DNA of 19,390 nt from TMED8 sp038125725. GTDB lineage: Bacteria > Pseudomonadota > Alphaproteobacteria > Rhodospirillales > Casp-alpha2. The DNA lies in NCBI GenBank assembly GCA_038125725.1, contig JAYPEK010000065.1:1-19390 (forward strand), written 5' to 3'. The notes beneath the pieces are model-generated. The model did no database searches and had not been told where the DNA came from. It saw only the letters and a list, made by a program, of their open reading frames with translations. Made by a program: the position numbers and the translations under genes. Shown here piece by piece: positions 8,452 to 16,005 of the stretch. Position 1 is the first letter of the stretch, and the number at the start of each line of letters is the position of its first letter.

Positions 8452-9624
8452 GTGTTCATCGACTTCTTCCTCAAGCTCCGCGACGCGCAGATTCCGGTAT
8501 CGCTCCGGGAATACCTGACGCTGGTCGAGGCCGTCGACGCCGGGCTCGCCAACTATGACGTCGAGGACTTCTACTACCTGTCGCGCTCGTGCCTGGTGAA
8601 AGACGAACGCAACCTCGACAAGTTTGACCAGGTCTTCGGCCATGTCTTCAACGGCCTGGAAGCGCCCGAGGGTGAGGCGCATGAGATCCCGGAGGAATGG
8701 CTCCGGAAACTCGCCGAGAAGACGCTTACCGAAGAGGAAAAGGCGCAGATTGAGGCGCTCGGCGGCTGGGACAAGCTGATGGAGACCCTGAAGCAGCGCC
8801 TGGAGGAACAGAAGAAGCGTCACCAGGGCGGCTCCAAATGGATCGGCACCGCCGGCACCTCGCCGTTCGGCGCCTATGGCTACAACCCTGAAGGCGTGCG
8901 CATCGGTCAGGACGACAACCGCAACTTCTCCGCCGTCAAGGTCTGGGACAAGCGCGAGTTCAAGAACCTAGACGACAGCGTCGAACTCGGCACCCGCAAT
9001 ATCAAGATGGCGCTCCGGAAGTTGCGCCGCTTCGCGCGCGAGGGCGCCGCGACGGAGTTGGATCTCGACGATACCATCCGCGCCACGGCAAAGCGGGGCT
9101 ACCTGGACATCCGCATGGTGCCGGAGCGCCACAACGCGGTGAAGCTCTTGATCTTCTTCGATGTCGGCGGCTCCATGAACCCGCATGTGCAGGTGATGGA
9201 GGAACTGTTCTCGGCGGCACGGGCCGAGTTCAAGCACATGGAATATTTCTACTTCCACAACTTCCTCTACGAGCGGGTCTGGAAGGACAACCGCCGCCGC
9301 CACGCCGACACCACCGAGACCTGGCAGGTGATGCACACCTACCCGCACGACTACAAGGTGATCATCGTCGGCGACGCGTCCATGAGCCCCTACGAGATCG
9401 TCTATCCCGGCGGCTCGGTCGAGCACTGGAACGAGGAAGCCGGTGCGGTCTGGCTGGAGCGCATCCTGCGCGTCTATCCGAAAACCGTGTGGCTCAATCC
9501 GGTGAAGGAGGGCTGGTGGAACAACACCCAGTCCATCGGCATGGTGCGCCAGATCATGGGTGAACGGATGTTCCCGCTGACCCTAGACGGCCTCGACCGC
9601 GCGACGCGCGAACTCAGCCGCTAG
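8452..9624 (+). CDS. VWA-domain protein, CoxE-like (COG3825 type)
   Basis: This 390-residue cytoplasmic protein is of the CoxE-like / COG3825 group, which partners MoxR-type AAA+ ATPases. The N-terminal region (1-120) is helical and charged and begins FIDFFLKLRDAQIPVSLREY. A central segment (about 125-185) is polar. The C-terminal half is a von Willebrand A domain whose metal site (MIDAS) reads DVGGS at residues 237-241 in place of the classic DxSxS. A later GDASMSP around residue 305-311 contributes the other loop. The start is GTG at 8452, giving the usual family N-terminus. The expected partner ATPase is at 4543-5394, more than 3 kb upstream, though on the same strand. It converges with napC (24-base gap). 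The client complex is unknown. Confidence 0.9.
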   Translation: MFIDFFLKLRDAQIPVSLREYLTLVEAVDAGLANYDVEDFYYLSRSCLVKDERNLDKFDQVFGHVFNGLEAPEGEAHEIPEEWLRKLAEKTLTEEEKAQIEALGGWDKLMETLKQRLEEQKKRHQGGSKWIGTAGTSPFGAYGYNPEGVRIGQDDNRNFSAVKVWDKREFKNLDDSVELGTRNIKMALRKLRRFAREGAATELDLDDTIRATAKRGYLDIRMVPERHNAVKLLIFFDVGGSMNPHVQVMEELFSAARAEFKHMEYFYFHNFLYERVWKDNRRRHADTTETWQVMHTYPHDYKVIIVGDASMSPYEIVYPGGSVEHWNEEAGAVWLERILRVYPKTVWLNPVKEGWWNNTQSIGMVRQIMGERMFPLTLDGLDRATRELSR

Positions 9625-9648
9625 GGGGCAGGGAAGGAGGCCACAAGC

Positions 9649-10296
9649 TCAACGCTTGAGGCTGGAGAGTTTCTGTTCCAATTCGGTGAACGACTTGTTC
9701 AGGGGCGCGCCCTTGGGCAGTTCGTGGGCGATGCCCTTGTGGCAGTCGATGCAGGTGAAACCTTCGTCGATGGCCTTCTGGTGGTTCTTGCCGGAGCGGT
9801 GTTCCTGCAAGGTGAAGTCCATGGAATCGAAGTCGTGGCAGTTGCGGCATTCGCGTGAATCCGTCTTCTTCATCGCGTCCCAGACGTGCTCGGCCAGTTC
9901 AAGCCGCTTGGCCTCGAACTTCTCGCGCGTGTCGATGGTGCCGAGCGCCTTGTGGTAGAGCTCGTTGGAGGCCTGGATCTTACGGATCACCTTGTGCACC
10001 CATTCCTTCGGCACGTGGCAGTCGGGGCAGGTGGCGCGCACGCCCGACCGGTTGCTGTTGTGGATGGTTTGCTTGTATTCCACGTAGACGTTGTCGGCCA
10101 TTTCATGGCAACTGACACAGAAGGTCTCGGTGTTGGTCATCTCCATGGCCCAGTTGAAGCCGCCCCAGCCGACCACGCCGACGACGATGAAAACCGCCGC
10201 GACGGAGCCGAAGGCCATTGTCGGGTGCGGGTTCTTCAATAACCGCATGAGTCTCGCAAACATCGAACCGTTACCCCCGTCTTGTTGTGTATTCAT
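9649..10296 (-). CDS. napC: Tetraheme quinol dehydrogenase NapC
   Basis: NapC is a membrane-anchored tetraheme c-type cytochrome of the NapC/NirT family that oxidises quinol and passes electrons to NapAB in the periplasm. The 215-residue protein has one transmembrane anchor at about 28-48 and four CxxCH heme sites at 60-64, 90-94, 150-154 and 182-186. This matches the family in number and spacing. ATG 10296 is preceded by GGAGGG at a good distance; a second ATG at residue 12 is less likely. It is the last gene of the nap operon, 31 bases after napB. No terminator is visible in the short gap to the convergent VWA gene. Confidence 0.97.
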   Translation of the reverse strand: MNTQQDGGNGSMFARLMRLLKNPHPTMAFGSVAAVFIVVGVVGWGGFNWAMEMTNTETFCVSCHEMADNVYVEYKQTIHNSNRSGVRATCPDCHVPKEWVHKVIRKIQASNELYHKALGTIDTREKFEAKRLELAEHVWDAMKKTDSRECRNCHDFDSMDFTLQEHRSGKNHQKAIDEGFTCIDCHKGIAHELPKGAPLNKSFTELEQKLSSLKR

Positions 10297-10327
10297 GGTG
10301 TTTCCCTCCGGGTTCGGGTCCCGCCGG

Positions 10328-10783
10328 TCAGTTGCCGACCTGCGTCGCGTTCTGGAAGACGTTCTTCACCAACGGCTTGGCATTGGCCTGGGTGACGTGG
10401 CACTGGGTGCAGAACCAGCGCGTTTCCGCCACCCGGTCGAGTGCGACGCCGTTGCGGTCGATGTAGTGGGTTTCCGAGATCTTCGGTGCGCCGACATCGA
10501 CGTTGCGCGGCCAGTCGTGGCAGCCCATGCACTGGTTGACCTTCAGGTCCAACTCGTACTCGTCGATCTTGTGCGGGATCAGCGGCGGCTGCTGGCGGTA
10601 GGCCCGCGACAGAGCCGACTGCGAGCGGTCCTGCTTGGCCGGTGCCTTGGCCTCGTTGGTGCTCTCCAGGCTGGCGCCGCCGCGCAGCGACATCGGCGAT
10701 TGCGCCTGGGTGGCCGCCGGAGCCGCGATCGCAAACGCAAGCGCGACCAGGCCGCCGGTAAGAATCGATGATCGGATAGTCAT
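10328..10783 (-). CDS. napB: Periplasmic nitrate reductase diheme subunit NapB
   Basis: NapB is the small diheme cytochrome c that feeds electrons to NapA in the periplasm. The 151-residue precursor begins with a Sec signal peptide (hydrophobic core about residues 7-22, probable cleavage after TQAQS or nearby). It has two CxxCH sites, at 85-89 and 125-129, and histidines 71 and 106 in the contexts PHKIDEY and THYIDR that usually serve as axial ligands. The ATG at 10783 overlaps the napH stop in an ATGA junction, with GGAAGGAG upstream, so translation is probably coupled. A longer frame opens upstream inside napH, but the signal peptide fixes the start here. Confidence 0.96.
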   Translation of the reverse strand: MTIRSSILTGGLVALAFAIAAPAATQAQSPMSLRGGASLESTNEAKAPAKQDRSQSALSRAYRQQPPLIPHKIDEYELDLKVNQCMGCHDWPRNVDVGAPKISETHYIDRNGVALDRVAETRWFCTQCHVTQANAKPLVKNVFQNATQVGN

Positions 10784-11670
10784 GACGTGGCTCCTTCCTT
10801 GATGACGGGTTCGACCGTACCGTCGAAACGGAGGCCGAAACGAAAGACGTTCTCGGAACAGACATCGATGCAGCGCCCGCAGTTGGTGCAGGCACCGGAG
10901 GTAATGACCGTGCCGTGGCCGGTCTTCTCGCCCCTGAGCACCGGCGCGATGACCTGCGGTTCGGGGCAAATGGCGAAACAGTCGAGGCAGTCGTTGCAGT
11001 TGGCGCGGTCGTCGGCGCGGGCACGCACCAGGCTCACCTCGCCCAGAAGCCCGTAGAAGGCGCCCATGGGACAGAGGTGCCCGCACCAGCCGTGCATGGC
11101 GACGAAGACGTCGAACAGAAAAATGGCGACCACCGCGCCCCAGGCCCAGCCCATGCCGAATACCAGGCCGCGGTGCACGATGGTCACCGGATTGAGAAGC
11201 TCGTAGGCGAGCGTGCCGCTGAAGAGCGCCGTCACCATCACCATGGCGAGGACGTAGAAGCGCGTCGCGCGCTTCGGCTGCCAGCCCTTTTTCAGCCCCA
11301 GCCTGCGGTGCACCAGCGCGGCGGCGTCGGTGACCAGGTTGATGGGGCAGACGAAGGCGCAGTAGGCGCGCCCACCGACGATGAGGTAGCCCGCCAGCAC
11401 GATGGCGGCGCCGATCAGCGCGGTGGTTTCCGGCCAATGCCGCGCGAACAGCCCTTGCAACAGCACGAACGGATCGGAGAGCGGCAGCAGGTCGAGGGTC
11501 AGGCTGGATGTCAGGTTGCCCTTGACGATCCACACCCCGAACAGCGGGCCGGTGAGGAATAGGCCAAGGATGGCGAACTGCGTGATGCGGCGAAGGATCA
11601 GCCATTTGTTGGCCTTGAGCCAGCCCTTGCGCTTGATGGCGTCGCCGCCGATGACCTTGGTGACAGCCAT
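10780..11670 (-). CDS. napH: Membrane ferredoxin-type protein NapH
   Basis: NapH is the polytopic membrane partner of NapG; together they form a second route from quinol to periplasmic nitrate reductase. The 296-residue protein has about four transmembrane helices (near 30-50, 83-103, 138-157, 173-192). Two CxxxCP motifs (104-109 and 196-201) lie at membrane edges. Two C-terminal 4Fe-4S clusters sit at C225/C228/C231/C235 and C261/C264/C267/C271. The ATG at 11670 follows the napG stop by two bases and has a GGGGGAG Shine-Dalgarno; the same frame extends further upstream within napG, but that part is a shadow. The stop overlaps the napB start. Confidence 0.96.
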   Translation of the reverse strand: MAVTKVIGGDAIKRKGWLKANKWLILRRITQFAILGLFLTGPLFGVWIVKGNLTSSLTLDLLPLSDPFVLLQGLFARHWPETTALIGAAIVLAGYLIVGGRAYCAFVCPINLVTDAAALVHRRLGLKKGWQPKRATRFYVLAMVMVTALFSGTLAYELLNPVTIVHRGLVFGMGWAWGAVVAIFLFDVFVAMHGWCGHLCPMGAFYGLLGEVSLVRARADDRANCNDCLDCFAICPEPQVIAPVLRGEKTGHGTVITSGACTNCGRCIDVCSENVFRFGLRFDGTVEPVIKEGATS

Positions 11671-11672
11671 GC

Positions 11673-12449
11673 TCAGCTCCCCCCACCCGGCCGGCGGTCC
11701 GGCAGATCGAGGATGTCGCGGTTGAGGAGCGACTTGCCGGCCTTCTGCTTCTCCACCCAGCCCCAGCGGTAATGCGCGCCGAGCTCGCCGGTGGCGATCT
11801 TCGTCGGCAGCACCTTGATGGCGGCTTCCTCCAGGACGCAGGCCTTCTCGCACTTGCCGCAGCCGGTGCACTTGTCGCTGTGCACCACGGGGATGAACAG
11901 CGCATGCTTGCCGGTGCGCAGGTTGGCCTGGCGCTCCAGCGTGATGGCCTCGCCGATCAGCGGACAGATGCGGTAACAGACGTCGCACCTGAGCCCCTGG
12001 TAGTTGAGGCAGGTCTCGTGGCCGACGATCACCGCCGTGCCCATGCGGGCATCGTCGATCTTAGTGAGCTCCTTGGAAAGCGCGCCAGTGGGGCAGGCGG
12101 CGACGCAGGGGATGTCCTCGCACATTTCACAGGGCACGTCGCGGGCGATGAAGAACGGCGTGCCGGTGGCGACGGGTTCCTCCACGTGGGCGAGGCGCAG
12201 CGTGTCGTAGGGGCAGTCGCGCACGCAGAGCCCGCAACGCACGCAAGCCGCGAGGAAGTCGTCCTCGGCACCGGCGCCCGGCGGCCGGATGGCCTCCGCC
12301 GGGCGCGCGGCGCTGCGCTTGGCGAGCAAGCCCAAGGGCAAGCCGATGCAGGCCAGCGCCGAGACGCCGCGGATGACGTCGCCGAAGAAGCGGCGTCGAT
12401 CGGCGTCCGTGCGGGCCGTTGCCGGCTTGGCCTGGTCGTCCTTGGACAT
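11673..12449 (-). CDS. napG: Periplasmic ferredoxin-type protein NapG
   Basis: NapG is an Fe-S protein exported by the Tat system that works with NapH in quinol oxidation for nitrate reduction. The 258-residue precursor has a twin-arginine region, DRRRFFGDV, at 17-25, followed by a hydrophobic stretch. Four 4Fe-4S binding sets follow: C69/C72/C75/C79, C107/C110/C115/C119, C147/C155/C158/C162 and C194/C197/C200/C204. Length and cluster layout match E. coli NapG. ATG 12449 has GAGGGA upstream and is 27 bases after napA. A NapG/NapH pair is typical of gammaproteobacterial and Magnetospirillum-type operons and is absent from the Paracoccus-type napEDABC arrangement. Confidence 0.96.
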   Translation of the reverse strand: MSKDDQAKPATARTDADRRRFFGDVIRGVSALACIGLPLGLLAKRSAARPAEAIRPPGAGAEDDFLAACVRCGLCVRDCPYDTLRLAHVEEPVATGTPFFIARDVPCEMCEDIPCVAACPTGALSKELTKIDDARMGTAVIVGHETCLNYQGLRCDVCYRICPLIGEAITLERQANLRTGKHALFIPVVHSDKCTGCGKCEKACVLEEAAIKVLPTKIATGELGAHYRWGWVEKQKAGKSLLNRDILDLPDRRPGGGS

Positions 12450-12476
12450 GCTATCCCTCGCGGCTGGCGTTGTGCG

Positions 12477-14984
12477 TTACGCCCGTTCCACCTTGCAGGC
12501 GCACTTCTTGAAGTCCGTCTCCTTGGAGATCGGGCAGGTGGCGTCGAGGGTCAACTTGTTGACCAGACGGCCCGCGTCGAACCAGGGGATGAATACCGCG
12601 CCCTTCGGTGGCTTGTTGCGGCCACGGGTTTCCACCGTGAGCTCGATCTCGCCGCGCCGGGACGCGACCTTGACGGTCATGCCGCGACGGAGCCCGCGTT
12701 CGCGCGCGTCTTCCGGGTGCATGAACACCACCGCGTCCGGGAAGGCGCGATAGAGTTCCGGCACGCGCCGGGTCATCGAGCCGGAGTGCCAGTGTTCGAG
12801 CACGCGGCCGGTGATCAGCCACAGATTGAACTCCTCATCGGGGCTTTCCGCCGCCGGCTCATAGGGGGCGAAGATGATCCGCGCCTTCTTGTCGGGACGG
12901 CCGTAGAACTGCACGCCGGAACCCTTTTCGACATAGGGATCGTAGCCCTCGCGGAAGCGCCATAGCGTTTCCTTGCCGTCGACCACCGGCCAGCGCAATC
13001 CGCGCGCCCGGTGATAGAGGTCGAACTCGGCCAGGTCGTGCTTGTGGCCGCGGCCGAACGACGCGTACTCCTCAAACAGGCCCTTCTGCAGGTAGAAGCC
13101 GAAGTCCTTGGATTCGTGGTTGCCGTAACCGTCCTGCAGCTCGCTGAGCGGATACTTGTCCACCTGGCCGTTGGCGAACAAGACGTCATAGAGCGTCTTG
13201 CCGCGATATTCCGGCATCTGCGCGATCAGCTTTTCGGACCAGACCTCCTCGACCTTGAAGCGCTTGGAGAACTCGACCAACTGCCAGACGTCGGAGCGGG
13301 CCTCGCCCGGAGGGGCGATCTGCTCGCGCCAGAACTGGGTGCGGCGTTCGGCGTTGCCATAGGCACCTTCCTTCTCCACCCACATGGCGGTGGGCAGGAT
13401 CAGGTCGGCGGCGAGCGCGGTCACGGTCGGGTACGGGTCGGAGACGACGATGAAGTTGTCCGGGTTGCGGTAACCGGGGTAGGTCTCCTCGTTCATGTTG
13501 GGCGCGGCCTGCATGTTGTTGGTGCACATCACCCAATAGCAGTTGAGCTTGCTGTCCTTCAGCATGCGGTTCTGCAGCACGGCATGGAAGCCGACCTTGC
13601 CGGGAATGGTGCCGGCCGGCAGTTTCCTGATCTTCTCGCTGGTTTCGCGGTGCTTCGGATTGGCGACCACCAGATCGGCCGGCAGTCGATGCGCGAAGGT
13701 GCCGACTTCGCGCGCCGTGCCGCAAGCCGACGGCTGGCCGGTGAGCGAGAACGGGCTGTTGCCGGGCTCGGAGATTTTGCCCAGCAACAGGTGCACGTTA
13801 TAGAGAAGCCCGTTCACCCAGGTGCCGCGGGTGTGCTGGTTGAAGCCCATGGTCCAGTAGGACGCGACCTTGCGGTTCGGGTCGGCATAGGCCTCGGCCA
13901 GGCGTTGCAGTTGCGCCGCCGGCACGCCCGAGAGTTCGCTGGCTTTTTCCAGCGTGTACTCGGAGACCAGCTTCTTGTAGGCCTCGAATTCGATCTTGGT
14001 GACCTTGCCGTGCTTGCCCTTGTGCGACGGGTTGGCCGCGGCCTTCTCCAGCGCATGGGTAGGACGGAGCCCGTAGCCGATGTCCTCGGCGGTCTGGTTG
14101 AAGGTGGTGTGGGCGTTGACGAAGTCCCAGTTCACCTTGTCGTTTTCGATGATGTAGTTGGCGATGTAGTTGAGGATCGCCAGGTCGGTCTGCGGGTTGA
14201 AGGTCATGGCGTTGTCGGCCAGCTCATAGCAGCGGTTCTCGAAGGTCGAGAGCACGTGCACCTCGCAGCCCGGCTTGGTCAGGCGCGTGTTGGTCAGGCG
14301 CGACCACAGGATCGGGTGCATTTCCGCCATGTTGGCGCCCCAGAGGACGAAGGTGTCGGCTTCCTCCAGGTCGTCGTAGCAGCCCATCGGCTCGTCGATG
14401 CCGAAGCCGCGGATGAAGGCGGCGACGGCCGACGCCATACAGTGGCGCGCGTTGGGGTCGATGTGGTTGGAGCGGAAACCGGCCTTCATCAGCTTCGAGG
14501 CCGCATAGCCTTCCCATACCGTCCACTGGCCGGAACCGAACATGCCGACCGCCGGCATGATGTCGGTGTCCTTGGTCTTGGCAATGGAGGCTTTCCATTT
14601 CTCGGCCATGATGTCGAAGGCCTGATCCCAGGTGATCTCCTGGAACTCCCCGTCCTTGTCGTACTTGCCGTTCGTCATCCGCAGCAGCGGCTTGGTCAGC
14701 CGGTCCTCGCCGTACATGATCTTGGACAGGAAATAACCCTTGATGCAGTTGAGTCCACGGTTGACCGGCGCATCCGGATCGCCCTGGGTGGCGACGACGC
14801 GGTCGTTCTTGACGCCGACCAGCACGGAACAGCCGGTGCCGCAGAACCGGCAAGGCGCCTTGTCCCAGCGAATGTCAGCTTCGCCCCGCGCGGCGGCGGG
14901 TTCGAAGCCGGTGGCGACGCCGGCGGCTGCCGCGGTGGCGGCGATGGCGCTGCTTTTGATGAAGTCTCTGCGGTCCAGTTTCAT
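12477..14984 (-). CDS. napA: Periplasmic nitrate reductase catalytic subunit NapA
   Basis: NapA is the bis-MGD molybdenum enzyme that reduces nitrate to nitrite in the periplasm. The 835-residue precursor starts with a Tat signal (DRRDFIK at 4-10, then an Ala-rich core). The N-terminal 4Fe-4S cluster is held by C45, C48, C52 and C80. The molybdenum-ligating cysteine is C182 in DPNARHCMASAV, the Nap-type ligand rather than the aspartate of NarG. The length is close to that of E. coli NapA (about 828), and the C-terminal molybdopterin-binding domain is present, with IPWFDAGRLVNKLT near the end. ATG 14984 has GAGGGAG about eight bases upstream. It lies 18 bases after napD and 27 before napG. No damage is visible. 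Confidence 0.99.
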   Translation of the reverse strand: MKLDRRDFIKSSAIAATAAAAGVATGFEPAAARGEADIRWDKAPCRFCGTGCSVLVGVKNDRVVATQGDPDAPVNRGLNCIKGYFLSKIMYGEDRLTKPLLRMTNGKYDKDGEFQEITWDQAFDIMAEKWKASIAKTKDTDIMPAVGMFGSGQWTVWEGYAASKLMKAGFRSNHIDPNARHCMASAVAAFIRGFGIDEPMGCYDDLEEADTFVLWGANMAEMHPILWSRLTNTRLTKPGCEVHVLSTFENRCYELADNAMTFNPQTDLAILNYIANYIIENDKVNWDFVNAHTTFNQTAEDIGYGLRPTHALEKAAANPSHKGKHGKVTKIEFEAYKKLVSEYTLEKASELSGVPAAQLQRLAEAYADPNRKVASYWTMGFNQHTRGTWVNGLLYNVHLLLGKISEPGNSPFSLTGQPSACGTAREVGTFAHRLPADLVVANPKHRETSEKIRKLPAGTIPGKVGFHAVLQNRMLKDSKLNCYWVMCTNNMQAAPNMNEETYPGYRNPDNFIVVSDPYPTVTALAADLILPTAMWVEKEGAYGNAERRTQFWREQIAPPGEARSDVWQLVEFSKRFKVEEVWSEKLIAQMPEYRGKTLYDVLFANGQVDKYPLSELQDGYGNHESKDFGFYLQKGLFEEYASFGRGHKHDLAEFDLYHRARGLRWPVVDGKETLWRFREGYDPYVEKGSGVQFYGRPDKKARIIFAPYEPAAESPDEEFNLWLITGRVLEHWHSGSMTRRVPELYRAFPDAVVFMHPEDARERGLRRGMTVKVASRRGEIELTVETRGRNKPPKGAVFIPWFDAGRLVNKLTLDATCPISKETDFKKCACKVERA

Positions 14985-15002
14985 TGTCTCGCTCCCTCGA
15001 TG

Positions 15003-15272
15003 CTAAGAGGTTGTGATCGCGTCCGAGCGGGCGTCCGGCGCGTCGGGTTCGAAGTGGTGGTAGACGAGGGACGCGGAAAGCACGCCCTCGAGCAGGTTCA
15101 TTTTCACCATCGTGTCGCCGCTGGCGACGGCGTCGGTGTCTTCAACGGTGACGATGATCAGGCCGTCGTCGGTGATTTGGTGCACCTCGACGCCGGGAAG
15201 ATCCTCCAGCGCCGCCTCTACGATTTCGGTCTTCTCCGGCCGCGAATGGACCAGCACGCCTGATATGTTCAT
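15003..15272 (-). CDS. napD: NapA maturation chaperone NapD
   Basis: NapD is a small cytoplasmic chaperone that binds the Tat signal of NapA and holds back export until the cofactor is inserted. The 89-residue protein has the ferredoxin-like NapD pattern: MNISGVLVHSRPE at the start, GVEVHQITDDGLIIVTVE in the middle, and LEGVLSASLVYHHFE near the end. Its ATG (15272) overlaps the napF stop as ATGA, with GGAGGAAG upstream, indicating translational coupling. The same frame runs far upstream inside napF, but only this start gives the family N-terminus. Identification rests on motif and position together. Confidence 0.96.
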   Translation of the reverse strand: MNISGVLVHSRPEKTEIVEAALEDLPGVEVHQITDDGLIIVTVEDTDAVASGDTMVKMNLLEGVLSASLVYHHFEPDAPDARSDAITTS

Positions 15273-15844
15273 GGCCTGGCTTCCTCCAGTATTGCGGCCG
15301 GGGCCGCCGAAATGGGAATGAGGTCGAATGCGCGCTCCGGGCAGACTGCCAGGCAGGTGCCGCAGCCGGTGCAGCCTTCCGCCGATACCATCGGCAGGGC
15401 GCGGCCCCCGGTCATCAGCCGGAAGCGAATGGCTTGCGCCTCGCAGGCGTCTTCGCAAAGCCGGCAGGCGATACCTTTCAAGGACAGGCACCGCGTACTG
15501 ACGTCGAGCCGGTGCGGGAACGGCGCCGCCTGGCTTTCCCGCAGGCTGCCGATGGCACCGGCGGGGCAGGCGGACAGGCAGTCGCCGCATAGCGAGCAGC
15601 CTTCGGAATTGAAAGAAAGTGCCGGCAACCCGCCGTCGTCGAGGGAGATCAGTTGCTCCTCGCAGGCCGGGACGCAGTCCGCGCAGGAATCGCAAGTCGC
15701 GGCCAAATGCCGTTCGTCCGACCAGGGTGGACGCACCGTGCCGGCCTTGCCGGCGCCGCCGACGGCGAAGGAGAGCAATCCTCTGCGATTGAGATGTCCC
15801 CGCATGTTTGACGTACCCATCCGCCGTTCCGTCGAAAGTCCCAT
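15269..15844 (-). CDS. napF: Ferredoxin-type accessory protein NapF
   Basis: NapF is a cytoplasmic Fe-S protein that interacts with NapA before export and is thought to help its maturation. The 191-residue frame holds cysteine sets C51/C54/C57/C61, C83/C86/C89/C93, a third around C119/C127/C130/C134, and C158/C161/C164/C168. The segment NRRGLLSFAVGG with the following RPPWSDE is typical of NapF. Start choice is open: ATG 15844 has AGGGG seven bases upstream and is used here; ATGs at 15820 and 15805 would give N-termini closer to the E. coli length (about 164). It is the first gene of the operon and is divergent from the Dnr-like regulator, with an FNR-type promoter between them. Confidence 0.94.
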   Translation of the reverse strand: MGLSTERRMGTSNMRGHLNRRGLLSFAVGGAGKAGTVRPPWSDERHLAATCDSCADCVPACEEQLISLDDGGLPALSFNSEGCSLCGDCLSACPAGAIGSLRESQAAPFPHRLDVSTRCLSLKGIACRLCEDACEAQAIRFRLMTGGRALPMVSAEGCTGCGTCLAVCPERAFDLIPISAAPAAILEEARP

Positions 15845-15885
15845 GAAACGGCCCCTGAAATCGAATCCCCTTACTAATGGAAGGG

Positions 15886-15927
15886 ACTATATGATGGGGG
15901 GTGGTTGCGATCCTTGATAACTGTCAA
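15886..15927 (-). promoter_or_regulatory. FNR-type box and -10 element of the nap operon
   Basis: Bases 15914-15927 read TTGAT-AACT-GTCAA, nine of ten half-site bases of the FNR consensus TTGAT-N4-ATCAA. On the minus strand TATAGT at 15891-15886 matches the -10 consensus at five of six positions. A start seven bases downstream (about 15879) puts the box centre at -41.5, the standard class II activator position. The leader to napF would be about 35 bases. On the + strand the same TTGATA could act as a -35 for the regulator, with AATAAT 18 bases later (15938-15943), which would allow autorepression. Alignment and spacing were done by eye. Confidence 0.75.
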
Positions 15928-16005
15928 GTTTGACTGAAATAATGTGGGAATTTCAAGGTCTTGCCGGTTCTCGGCCGGTTCGGCGAAATGGCGATGGGGA
16001 CAATG

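Noticed and set aside
9625..9665. Possible terminator between the VWA gene and napC
   Set aside because: Only a five-base stem (CAAGC/GCTTG) inside the napC end, with no T-run.
13011..15263. Long + strand open frame (750 codons) opposite napA and napD
   Set aside because: It is antisense to unmistakable napA and napD; long antisense frames are expected at this GC content, and its translation shows no family motif.
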